From the NCBI GenBank assembly GCA_002429315.1, contig DIZC01000091.1:1-41927 (forward strand): a DNA stretch of 41,927 bases, written 5' to 3'. A program made the position numbers and the translations under genes. Under the pieces are notes generated by a model, which saw only the letters and a list, made by a program, of their open reading frames with translations, was not told the DNA's origin and made no database searches. How positions within the stretch are numbered: position 1 is the first letter of the stretch; each line of letters opens with the position of its first letter. This DNA comes from Alphaproteobacteria bacterium UBA6038 (GTDB lineage Bacteria > Pseudomonadota > Alphaproteobacteria > Micropepsales > Micropepsaceae). This document shows positions 35,087-41,927 of the stretch, piece after piece.

Positions 35087-35452
35087 TTGAAGAATACGAA
35101 AAGCTCTTCTACCGGTGACGCTGAAATGATCCGACAGCGAACGAAGGAGCTGAGGCAAGAACGCGGACATGTTTCGCATCTAATCGAGAGTCAATCAAAG
35201 CTCGCGGAGCAGGCGATCCGTCCAATTAGCCTCGATCAGGCTAAGCAGGCTGTTAAGACGTTCCGGAGACGACTATCCGAAGCTCCGCCCGCAATTAAGA
35301 AGCGCTACCTTCAGTCATTGATCGCGCAGGTCGCGGTGGGACGAGACAAGATCGATATTATGGCCGCGAAATCGACCATCACTGAGAGCCTAAACCGCGA
35401 TTTTTCGGACAAAACGCCCCCATCAGGGGGCGTTCGCACTTTTGAGCGAAAT
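35087..35452 (+). pseudogene. C-terminal remnant of a large serine recombinase
   Basis: About 120 residues match the C-terminal region of large serine recombinases: a coiled-coil-like stretch EMIRQRTKELRQERGHVSHL, then FRRRLSEAPPAIKKRYLQSL, IAQVAVGRDKIDIMAAKS and finally TPPSGGVRTFERNWWARQDS. The last part is a tail seen in recombinases whose genes end in a tRNA att site. The catalytic N-terminal domain is missing, and no proper start exists (a TTG at 35087 is nominal). The frame runs on through tRNA fragment C. The codons for TPPSGGV are the tRNA terminator hairpin read on the opposite strand. This is the only recombinase trace in the window and supports integration at fragment C. Confidence 0.65.
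35413..35434 (-). terminator. rho-independent terminator behind tRNA fragment C
   Basis: AACGCCCCC and GGGGGCGTT form a perfect 9-bp stem with an ATCA loop. Read on the minus strand the hairpin is followed by TTTTG. It lies 18 bases beyond the encoded CCA of tRNA fragment C and would stop transcription coming from the minus-strand operon at 38.8-35.6 kb or from a tRNA once located here. Confidence 0.75.
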
Positions 35453-35500
35453 TGGTGGGCCCGGCAGGACTCGAACCTGCGACCAGACCGTTATGAGCGG
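35453..35500 (-). repeat. tRNA(CAT) 3'-half fragment, copy C (att-like)
   Basis: The best-preserved of the three 48-bp tRNA fragments. Its T loop is the normal TTCGAGT and its anticodon stem GGCCG/CGGTC pairs fully with one G-U pair. The 5' half of the tRNA is again absent. The left side keeps a terminator and the serine recombinase remnant; the right side (35501-35598) repeats the right flank of copy A. Confidence 0.8.
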
Positions 35501-35598
35501 CCAAAACCCACCAAAAAAGCCGCAGCCCAGCTCGGCCGTGACCTCAATCAGGTTGAATTTGCTTCAACGGAGAATCAAGGACTTAAACGAGGTTGCGT
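35501..35598. repeat. 98-bp flank shared with copy A
   Basis: Counterpart of 2332-2429, with scattered substitutions over its full length. No convincing gene lies in it; the plus-strand translation through it is an extension of the tRNA-antisense reading frame. Confidence 0.7.
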
Positions 35599-35628
35599 GC
35601 CATTTGCGTGCCGCGCTCTGGACGACCA

Positions 35629-36104
35629 CTACATGCGAGATGCCGTGAAATCGACGAGCGTCTGGCGGGCTTGTTCTACCACGTCATCGGGCAGTTCGTC
35701 AGCATGGTCCAACGCAATTTGCTCGTAGGCGCAGTCCAGCCGGTCATGTTGCGCTAGCAACTTGAGGCCCTCCGTCTTCTTGCCCCTGCTGATCGTGCGA
35801 ATGATCGCCTCCCGCTCGCCATAATCACGTATCTCTCTCTCCGTATATCCCGCCGCCTGCCCCCTGCCATGCTTGTGCCGGAGTAACTCTCGATAGACTC
35901 GCACGGACTCCCGTACACGTTTCTCAATGGTGTTCGCGTCGGTATATACCGCCTGAGGGCGTCATTCAAATTGAGATCGCGAAGGCGCTGATCTATCGCG
36001 GCAACAACATCTTTGTTGCCGAGCTTGAAGTTGTGTGCGCGACAACTGTCGAGCCACTTGCGGTCGCGGGATTTGGTGATGGCGTCAAGCAGGGATTTAG
36101 TCAT
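35629..36104 (-). pseudogene. small protein of unknown function, frameshifted
   Basis: Two frames form one gene of about 157 residues. The first, from the ATG at 36104 with an AAGGGA SD, reads MTKSLLDAITKSRDRKWLDS and RAHNFKLGNKDVVAAIDQRL up to about 35960. The second continues as YTDANTIEKRVRESVRVYRE and ends DVVEQARQTLVDFTASRM. A missing A near 35952-35958 would join them (DALKAVYTDAN). The protein is charged and helical, and I do not recognise a family. It begins nine bases after the sigma-like gene stop, so it belongs to the same transcript as that gene and the minus-strand GHKL ATPase. Error and true mutation cannot be separated here. Confidence 0.6.
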
Positions 36105-36113
36105 GGCGTTCCC

Positions 36114-36707
36114 TTACGCGACCGCTGCAAACTGGCGCTGCAAGCCTGCGATCCTACGGGCGACCCTGAACCTGTCCATCTTCAACTCGCCGCCGATCTC
36201 AAGTTGGGTCTTACCGTCCATCAGGCCGCCGACGATGAGGCGCATCGGGGGCGTTGCCCGCATCAAGATCGCGTGGGCATCACATGCAGCCTCAATCGCC
36301 TGCGGCGAGCCGTATCCGGCACTGGGTATGGCCTCGGGATTGGGGAGGGGGTCGGGCATCGGGAATGTCGGGCCCATGATATTCTTGACAGCCTCCCGGC
36401 GCGTCTTGCTGCCGGGACGAGCCGATTTTGCGCGCACGCGACGGATCGCCTCCGGCACCAGTACGGTAGTGATGAACGAGCGCGCCGAACCGCGCTGCGG
36501 GTCATAGCGTGTCGGCGCTTCCATCATGAGGATGAAGACCTCGTCGAGGATGTCGCCGTGGTCGTTGCGGAGGTCGGAAGCACGGGCGCGGATGAGGGCG
36601 AGGATGAACTTCTTCGCCTTGATGAAGAGAACCCGGCCTGCGGGGCTGTCGCCGGCCATGAAGGAAGCAAGGGTTTGATTCAAATTGTAGTCGTCGGGTG
36701 CTGACAT
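36114..36707 (-). CDS. sigma-70-family-like (ECF-type) protein
   Basis: A 197-residue protein with the outline of a small sigma factor. Residues 35-85 resemble region 2 (FILALIRARASDLRNDHGDI, then DEVFILMMEAPTRYDPQRGS and ARSFI), and the C-terminal 45 residues resemble region 4 with a helix-turn-helix, MRLIVGGLMDGKTQLEIGGE and LKMDRFRVARRIAGLQRQF. The central proline-rich stretch PMPDPLPNPEAIPS is a linker. It starts at the ATG at 36707 with an AAGGAG. It lies 219 bases downstream of the GHKL ATPase gene and directly upstream of the small frameshifted gene. It may be a dedicated transcription factor for the locus or a DNA-binding protein reusing the sigma fold. The 36708-36926 gap shows only a short hairpin at 36780-36794. 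Confidence 0.6.
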   Translation of the reverse strand: MSAPDDYNLNQTLASFMAGDSPAGRVLFIKAKKFILALIRARASDLRNDHGDILDEVFILMMEAPTRYDPQRGSARSFITTVLVPEAIRRVRAKSARPGSKTRREAVKNIMGPTFPMPDPLPNPEAIPSAGYGSPQAIEAACDAHAILMRATPPMRLIVGGLMDGKTQLEIGGELKMDRFRVARRIAGLQRQFAAVA

Positions 36708-36926
36708 TGCATATGTCTCCTTGGGTAACTGCTTTGACCTTCATGCGGGAAGGACATTGCAGTGACCCAGGGGGACTTGGCGGCTCTTGGCCGCGCCTGC
36801 TCTGCCTATCGCATACTCACCAATGGCCAGTCGCCCGGACTTTTGAGCGGCTGATGCTGAAAATCTCCTCGGTTTGAATGAAAGAACGGGACCGGAGCCG
36901 CCGAGGCACCGGTGCCATGAACGCTA

Positions 36927-38807
36927 CTATGCTGCCGCCTTCACCGGCTCCGTCTCTTCTTCGTCGTCAGGCTGCAACGTTTGGGCAAGCACGCGCAACG
37001 CGTCGTTCAAGAACGGACTCCAAACGCGCTCGCGCTGCGCCAGATAGAACGTCGCCGCCTGCTCGTCATCGACGGTCAGTTCGGCACGAGCCAGCGCGAT
37101 CAGCAGGACATCCACTGCCTCCTTCGCTTGGCGATCCGCCTCGGGTGTCAGGAACCGCGCGTACAGGGTCGTGAAGAAGGGGTGTGCGCGGTTGATCTTC
37201 ACCACCACGCGGGAGCCATGCTCCCATTCCGTCTCGTAGAATGGAGCGCGTACATCGTCGAAGAAGTCGATCTTGTAGGGGCGGCGCTTGGTCTCGTGGT
37301 CGATGGCGGCGCGTGCTTCATCGATGTCCTTCGCCGTCACGCCGACACGAGATGCGGCTTCCTTGTCGAGGTCTTCGCGAGCCTCCGGCTTGTCGTGTTC
37401 AGACGGACGTGGACGCTTGCCATCGGCAGTGTCCGCCGCCGCCGCTGCTTTTTCGGCAGGGCTGGGGTCTTCGCTCGGCTTCGCTTCTGGCTTATCGACC
37501 TTCTTCCGGAGTTTCTTTTGCTCGGCATTCTCGAACTGCAACTGACGGTCGATCTTCTCTCCGACTAGGACGCGCCAGAAATCCTCGACAGGGCGAACAG
37601 TCTGTTTGTCGTTTGTGATGCCAAACACGTCGTCCAGCTTAGGATCGAAGCGGACCTCGACGCCCCAATGGTATGCGTAGGTCTGGAGCGCAGGCCAATC
37701 GCCGAGACCCTTCGCTACGTCGCGGGCCGACTTCGGAAAGACATCGACTGTTTCGATCTCGCGATTGGCGCGCACGAAGGACATGCCACGGCGCGACTTG
37801 CGAATGTCTAGGCGCTTGTGCGCATCGGGGGAGTCGTCCTTGCCCTCCGCTGCAAACCCCTTTGGGAAGCGACTGACGCGGATGTGAATGACACCCGAGG
37901 CCACGATATTCGGGTTCTTCGGATCGAGTTCGCTGATGTCTTCGATCTTGTGGAGGTGGAGTGTGCCCGTGTCTTCGTCGCGCTCATACTTCACGGCGAT
38001 TTGCTTATCGAGCGTGAGCATCGCGCCGCCCTGTTCGGTGGGGACGAACAGGCGTGCCGCCGGATCGAGGAAAAGCGGATCGGTGGGCTCAATGCGGGTC
38101 TGCTCGACATATAGCTCGATGTCACGAAGCAGATAGCGATAGGTCACACCGAAATCATCGACGAGGTGTTCGCGCATGTTGGCGGGACTGCGAAAGCTCA
38201 GGCGATCCGGCTTGACCCAGACGACGACAGTGCCGTGGTCAAAGGGCCGCCCCTTGTCCTTGAGATAACGCTGGACGAATTCCGGCAGGTCGGCTTCGAC
38301 AGGTTCATCGATAGTCTGAACGTCGAACTGCTGGACATGCTGAATGTCGAGAGTGGCCTTTGTGATTGCCTTCGCTTCGGCGGTCTTCGTGTAGACCTCG
38401 ACCAAACGCGTTTGATTGATCGAAGCATTCGGAAGGCCGAAGCCGAACTTCCCGATGAAGTCCGGGTCGTCGAAGTGCGTTCCGGCACCCCAACTCAGCG
38501 CGTAACGCGCCATCTGCGGAAGCATCCCGGAACCATTGTCTATGAAGGCGACCGCAAAGATGGATTCCTTACGTTCGCGCGACTTCAATTGTTTCGGACG
38601 CTCGAAGATGATGTCAATGCGCTTAGCACCGGCCTCCAGCGCATTATCGACGATCTCGCGGGCAGCAGATGCTGTGCTGCGATAGCCGCTGCGGCGCTGT
38701 GATTCGAGCGCCTGGCGGGCATTGAAAAGGGGGTAGGTGTATTGGTCGGGGAGCCGCGCCAAATACTTCTGCTGGCGCTCAACCTCGGTAAGGAGGCGGT
38801 CGGTCAT
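36927..38807 (-). CDS. MORC-like GHKL ATPase (first of a divergent pair)
   Basis: A 626-residue GHKL-fold ATPase. The Bergerat nucleotide site is complete: N box EIVDNALEAG (E51, N55), G1 box DNGSGM (D90-M95) and G2 box GKFGFGLPNAS (119-129). A transducer-like S5 region follows, including RRGMSFVRANREIE and RFDPKLDDVFGITNDKQTVR. A charged, proline- and alanine-rich linker (about 440-500) precedes a C-terminal domain ending in acidic residues. The overall form fits prokaryotic MORC/MutL-like ATPases linked to restriction-type defence by Iyer, Abhiman and Aravind. The ATG at 38807 is preferred. The gene is divergent from a paralogous GHKL gene across 330 bp and followed by the sigma-like gene. 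ATP-dependent dimerisation on DNA is the expected mode of action. Confidence 0.82.
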   Translation of the reverse strand: MTDRLLTEVERQQKYLARLPDQYTYPLFNARQALESQRRSGYRSTASAAREIVDNALEAGAKRIDIIFERPKQLKSRERKESIFAVAFIDNGSGMLPQMARYALSWGAGTHFDDPDFIGKFGFGLPNASINQTRLVEVYTKTAEAKAITKATLDIQHVQQFDVQTIDEPVEADLPEFVQRYLKDKGRPFDHGTVVVWVKPDRLSFRSPANMREHLVDDFGVTYRYLLRDIELYVEQTRIEPTDPLFLDPAARLFVPTEQGGAMLTLDKQIAVKYERDEDTGTLHLHKIEDISELDPKNPNIVASGVIHIRVSRFPKGFAAEGKDDSPDAHKRLDIRKSRRGMSFVRANREIETVDVFPKSARDVAKGLGDWPALQTYAYHWGVEVRFDPKLDDVFGITNDKQTVRPVEDFWRVLVGEKIDRQLQFENAEQKKLRKKVDKPEAKPSEDPSPAEKAAAAADTADGKRPRPSEHDKPEAREDLDKEAASRVGVTAKDIDEARAAIDHETKRRPYKIDFFDDVRAPFYETEWEHGSRVVVKINRAHPFFTTLYARFLTPEADRQAKEAVDVLLIALARAELTVDDEQAATFYLAQRERVWSPFLNDALRVLAQTLQPDDEEETEPVKAAA

Positions 38808-39137
38808 TTCAGTCTCCAGTTGGCTTGGCTGCACTTGGCAGCACCGGGTGGGTGGTAAAGACTATATGGCCAGGAAATTTGCAAGGTGTGCGCCAGGGCG
38901 CTGACCTCCCCCTGCAATTTTGCCGAGCGCGACCTGTTTCCGGGTGGGATCGCCCACGAACGACAGGGCCCAAGGCCGCTTCCGAGGTCGAAAAGCCCGA
39001 TTGCGAGCGACCCAATCACCGTTTTCCAGAGGATTCACACCAATCGGGCATCTTGCTCAGCAAAAAGAGCTGACGGCGCCCCGGGATTCCGGTATCGGTT
39101 AACGGATCATCGTCAGGGACAAACTGGGAAATAAGAA
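38808..39137. promoter_or_regulatory. divergent intergenic region between the two GHKL genes
   Basis: 330 bases separate the start codons of the two divergent GHKL ATPase genes, so both promoters should lie here. I see a short inverted repeat GCTGC/GCAGC at 38828-38842 and AT-richer patches around 38870-38880 and 39040-39070, but no clear operator or promoter consensus and no convincing gene. Confidence 0.4.
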
Positions 39138-40724
39138 ATGTCGAAGGTAGCTGCATTCAAAAGGGGTAGCACCCCCGGTTCCGCCCCGGACACTTCGATC
39201 ATTGCCCTGGACAGGTTCATCCAATCCACGCGGGATTCCGGCTACAAAGGCACCGTCAGCGCCATCGCCGAACTCGTGGATAACGCCCTGGAGGCCTGTG
39301 CTAGGCGCATCGACATTCATATCCGCAAGACAGCGGAGGGAGACGATTTCGAAGTAGCCGTCCTCGACGACGGCACGGGCATGGACGCCGAAACGCTTAC
39401 CGAGGCGCTCCGGTTTGGCGGCACTACTCGGTTTAACAGCCGGCAAGGACTGGGGCGGTTCGGAATGGGACTTCCGAATGCCTCTCTGAGCCAGGCGCGC
39501 CGCGTAGATGTGTTTACATGGCAAGATGCCGAGCCCCCGATCACAAGCTACCTCGATGTTGATCAGATCGTGTTAGGCACGCTTTCAGCGATTCCAAAAC
39601 CGATGCGTCATGCCCTGCCGACTTACGCCAAGGGCAAGAAGTCGGGCACGCTGGTTCTCTGGAGCCGGTGTGATCGTCTGGATCACCGCCGCGTTTCGAC
39701 GATTGAGAAGCGGCTTCATGCGGGGCTCGGACGCATCTTTCGTCATTTCCTTTGGAGGGGGACGCTCATAGCCCTGAACGGGAAACACATAGAGCCAGTT
39801 GATCCTACATTCCTTCGGGCCACGTTTGATGATGGGGTTGCGAAACAGTTTCAGGAAGCTATCACCGTCGAGGTCACGACCGAACCCGCAGACCCCAGAA
39901 GTCCGGCCAGCGAAGTGGAGATAATCTTCACCGAACTGCCTGTTGCGGAATGGCACGAACTCTCCAACGACGAAAAACGTCTGCGAGGGATCGCAAATGG
40001 TGCTGGTGTTTCGATGGTGCGGAGCCAGAGAGAAGTTGATTTCGGGTGGTTCTTCATGGGCGCGAAGCGGCGCGAGAACTATGACGACTGGTGGCGCTGC
40101 GAGGTTAGATTCAATCCCGACCTCGATGATGCATTCGGCATCACGCATACCAAGCAGCAGATCAGGCCGAAGGACTATTTGGTCGAAGCGCTTCAACCAA
40201 TCATCGAGGATACTGCTAAAGCGCTCAATTCGCGAGTCCGCCAGAAGCACTTGAATCTGAAGGCCGATAAAACGGGCGTAGAGGCAGAGAAGCTAGCCTC
40301 TAAACGCCATGACCGACTGCGACCGCTCTCCAAGGCCAGTGCTCAAGCCAATGAAAGGAAAGCGCTGGCTGAACTTGCAGATCGCCATGCGAGAGTACGA
40401 GATGCCCTAACGGAGAAGAGCGGCGCCACAAAATATCTAATCGTTACCGACGAACAAGAGAGCGGTCCATTCTTCCAGCCGGTGATCTCGGATCGCGTTT
40501 TGGTTGCGGTGCTGAACTCCGACCACTTGTTTTACCGCAAATTCTACGAGCCACTGGTGAATCAGAACGGTCTCGACGCTGCGAGGACATCGCATATCGT
40601 TAATCTCATGCTTCTCGCTGCAACGCGTGCGGAAGCGATTTTCACTAGCAAGGACGAACGCAAAACACTCGCGAAGTTTCGCAAAGAGTGGAGTGAGGTG
40701 CTGGACGCCCTCTTGCGCTCTTAG
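39138..40724 (+). CDS. MORC-like GHKL ATPase (second of a divergent pair)
   Basis: A 528-residue GHKL ATPase, clearly paralogous to the minus-strand one. N box AELVDNALEAC (E45, N49), G1 box DDGTGM (D78-M82) and G2 box GRFGMGLPNAS (106-116) are intact. Shared downstream landmarks are GVSMVRSQREVDF and WRCEVRFNPDLDDAFGITHT, which align with the partner's GMSFVRANREIE and EVRFDPKLDDVFGIT. It lacks the partner's long charged linker and has a shorter coiled-coil-like C-terminal region (KALAELADRHARVRDALTEK). The DruA-like gene begins 10 bases downstream. The two ATPases may form a heterodimer or act as separate sensor and effector; this is inference from paralogy and arrangement. Confidence 0.82.
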   Translation: MSKVAAFKRGSTPGSAPDTSIIALDRFIQSTRDSGYKGTVSAIAELVDNALEACARRIDIHIRKTAEGDDFEVAVLDDGTGMDAETLTEALRFGGTTRFNSRQGLGRFGMGLPNASLSQARRVDVFTWQDAEPPITSYLDVDQIVLGTLSAIPKPMRHALPTYAKGKKSGTLVLWSRCDRLDHRRVSTIEKRLHAGLGRIFRHFLWRGTLIALNGKHIEPVDPTFLRATFDDGVAKQFQEAITVEVTTEPADPRSPASEVEIIFTELPVAEWHELSNDEKRLRGIANGAGVSMVRSQREVDFGWFFMGAKRRENYDDWWRCEVRFNPDLDDAFGITHTKQQIRPKDYLVEALQPIIEDTAKALNSRVRQKHLNLKADKTGVEAEKLASKRHDRLRPLSKASAQANERKALAELADRHARVRDALTEKSGATKYLIVTDEQESGPFFQPVISDRVLVAVLNSDHLFYRKFYEPLVNQNGLDAARTSHIVNLMLLAATRAEAIFTSKDERKTLAKFRKEWSEVLDALLRS

Positions 40725-40734
40725 GAAGACATGA

Positions 40735-41910
40735 TTGAGCGCGATTGATATAACACCAACGGCAGTCACAGCGGCGACGTCCAAGCGGCTACTCGCGAAG
40801 TTCGTATCCGACCTAACAATCCCTGGCTCCGATCTCACGGATATCAGGTCGCAACGGCTTCGACTCCGGAGCCGCCTGATTGCTCACGCGGAAAAGTTGA
40901 AGACGAAGGATAAATTCGCGCTCGTTGCCTCAGCCGCAGTGATTGCCGACCTGATCGATCAAGGTTGGCTGATAAAGGTCACGCGGAGGCAGCGCTTTAT
41001 CGCTCACCGTCCGACAGATGATGACGAAGAGGTCCGCACCCATAAACGTCGCCGCTTTCAGATGGCGCGCGATGCGCAACTCAGACAACCCGCGACACGC
41101 GCATTCATCGAGCGCATGGAGCGCGGCGTACTCGCAAGCACTGGCCGGCACTCAATCTTCTCGCTCATGCGCGACGGGCGTCATCTGCAATATGAGATCG
41201 CTGGCGCTGTCTCGCGGACATCCGGGAAGACTCTAGCTGATCTCGTCCAACCCTACCTCCAATTCGTCCACTCAGCGCCGAACTGCGCGCTCACTGGATT
41301 TCCCCTCCAAGATATCTGGCGCTACTTCCGGCATACCTGGAGCAATCCCTACGAGAGTATTCCCGGTCGTAGCATGCTATTTCTCGTTCGGGACGGGGCT
41401 GCGCCAAACCATCCTGTGATCGGGATTGGTGCGATTAGCAGTGCTGCCGTGCAACTCGATGCAAGAGACCGATTCATTGGTTGGCTCGGCGAAGAGATCG
41501 TTGCGGAGTGCCAGAAGAACTCTAGCCCCGAATATGCTGAGTGGGCTCTGGAGACAATTGATAAGGCGCTCAAGACTCTCTATCGGCAGGACTTATTGGA
41601 AAAGGAATTGCTACCTCCGAGGTTGCCCAAGTACGTGCCGGAGCAGGTCATCGCGCGCTTGCAGAAGTATGCGGCGAAGGCACGAGAGCAGCACTACTCC
41701 AGGGCCGAGGCGAAGCTCAACAAAGCGAGCGGTGATGCTTCTGGCGTCACGGCAGCCGATTGGCTACGATATGCGCGATCTCCGCTGTTCGTTCACAAAC
41801 GCGCTCGCGAGATCGCTTCGCTCCTCGAAACCCGGAATACGATCCAGGCTGCGTACGACGGGGCGTCGAAGATGAAGCGCCTTGACGCATTACTTGCCTC
41901 GGGCGTGGGA
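40735..41910 (+). CDS. DruA-like (DUF4338) protein, truncated by contig end
   Basis: An open frame of 392 codons runs from a TTG at 40735 into the terminal adapter without a stop. The TTG gives MSAIDITPTAVTAATSKRLL, with an AGGAAG about seven bases upstream; an ATG at 40731 is out of frame and stops at once. From about residue 193 it reads DIWRYFRHTWSNPYESIPGR, then MLFLVRDGAAPNHPVIGIGA and a RDRFIGW motif. These are hallmarks I associate with DUF4338, the family of the Druantia protein DruA. The N-terminal 190 residues are helical and unrecognised. The next gene is lost beyond the contig, so whether a DruE-like helicase follows is unknown. The gene follows the GHKL ATPase by 10 bases and is surely cotranscribed with it. 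Confidence 0.65.
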
Positions 41911-41927
41911 CTGTCTCTTATACACAT
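41911..41927 (-). other. Tn5/Nextera mosaic-end adapter at contig end
   Basis: CTGTCTCTTATACACAT is the reverse complement of 17 of the 19 mosaic-end bases. It is library sequence, and the last gene is cut here by fragmentation, not by biology. Confidence 0.95.

Noticed and set aside
35442..35648. Plus-strand reading frames through tRNA fragments giving GGPGRTRTCDQTVMSG or WWARQDSNLRP-type peptides, also at 2281-2335 and 4285-4340
   Set aside because: They are the antisense of tRNA sequence, a well-known source of false proteins. They were not called as genes.
36762..36854. Small plus-strand frame with a GTG start and a GGAAGG upstream, about 30 codons
   Set aside because: No recognisable homology or supporting context; it lies between minus-strand genes of one operon.
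36927..40724. Reading the GHKL genes as MutL, Hsp90 or gyrase B
   Set aside because: The nucleotide-site motifs fit GHKL generally, but the downstream landmarks, lengths and paralogous pairing do not match these housekeeping proteins.
1..41927. CRISPR arrays, rRNA genes, complete insertion sequences
   Set aside because: No regularly spaced repeats, rRNA sequence, or transposase gene with terminal inverted repeats was seen.

Overview
The window is a GC-rich bacterial contig, most likely from a soil or freshwater alphaproteobacterium. The evidence is a TonB-dependent receptor of the Sphingomonadales/Caulobacterales/Micropepsales style, the gene content, and tRNA(CAT) fragments of alphaproteobacterial type; the lineage is an inference and below class level a guess. 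Both ends carry Tn5/Nextera mosaic-end sequence (1-19 and 41911-41927), so the contig ends are technical and the two terminal genes are cut there.

Region 1 (20-2.26 kb) looks like chromosomal backbone: a truncated DUF2934 gene, a pfkB-type phosphofructokinase broken by a one-base deletion, and an MBL-fold hydrolase that has lost a recognisable start codon. It ends at a 48-bp fragment of the 3' half of a tRNA(CAT) gene (2284-2331, 'copy A').

Region 2 (2.3-6.3 kb) is a junction zone. A frameshifted HEPN-domain gene sits between copy A and a second tRNA fragment (4288-4335, 'copy B'). Copy B is preceded by a duplicated 5' piece of the MBL gene. A GLUG-repeat secreted protein and a 64-bp scrap of pfkB follow.

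Region 3 (6.4-31.25 kb) is a large catabolic locus of about 22 genes on alternating strands: a class III extradiol dioxygenase, an amidohydrolase, a flavin reductase, allophanate hydrolase (AtzF), two VOC proteins, ribokinase, an HpaI-type aldolase, an IclR regulator, hydantoinase HyuA/HyuB, a cupin, an SDR, an MFS transporter, two cysteine hydrolases, a TonB-dependent receptor, two TauD/TfdA oxygenases, an AraC regulator, a Rieske oxygenase, an acyl-CoA ligase and a HAD phosphatase. Together they suggest uptake of an N-containing cyclic compound, oxidation and ring opening, stepwise C-N hydrolysis, and release of the last nitrogen through allophanate. The substrate is not determined.

Region 4 (31.4-35.6 kb) is a defence module: an ApeA-like HEPN protein, an unknown protein and a Lit-family (peptidase U49) metalloprotease on the minus strand. 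It abuts the C-terminal remnant of a large serine recombinase that reads into a third tRNA fragment (35453-35500, 'copy C').

Region 5 (35.6-41.9 kb) is a second putative defence locus. Two paralogous MORC-like GHKL ATPases are divergently transcribed. One is followed by a sigma-factor-like gene and a small frameshifted gene; the other is followed by a DruA-like (DUF4338) gene cut by the contig end. This arrangement matches no defence system I can name and is the best candidate for an undescribed system. The repeated tRNA fragments suggest that everything to the right of 2.3 kb may be a tandem array of integrated elements at one tRNA locus.
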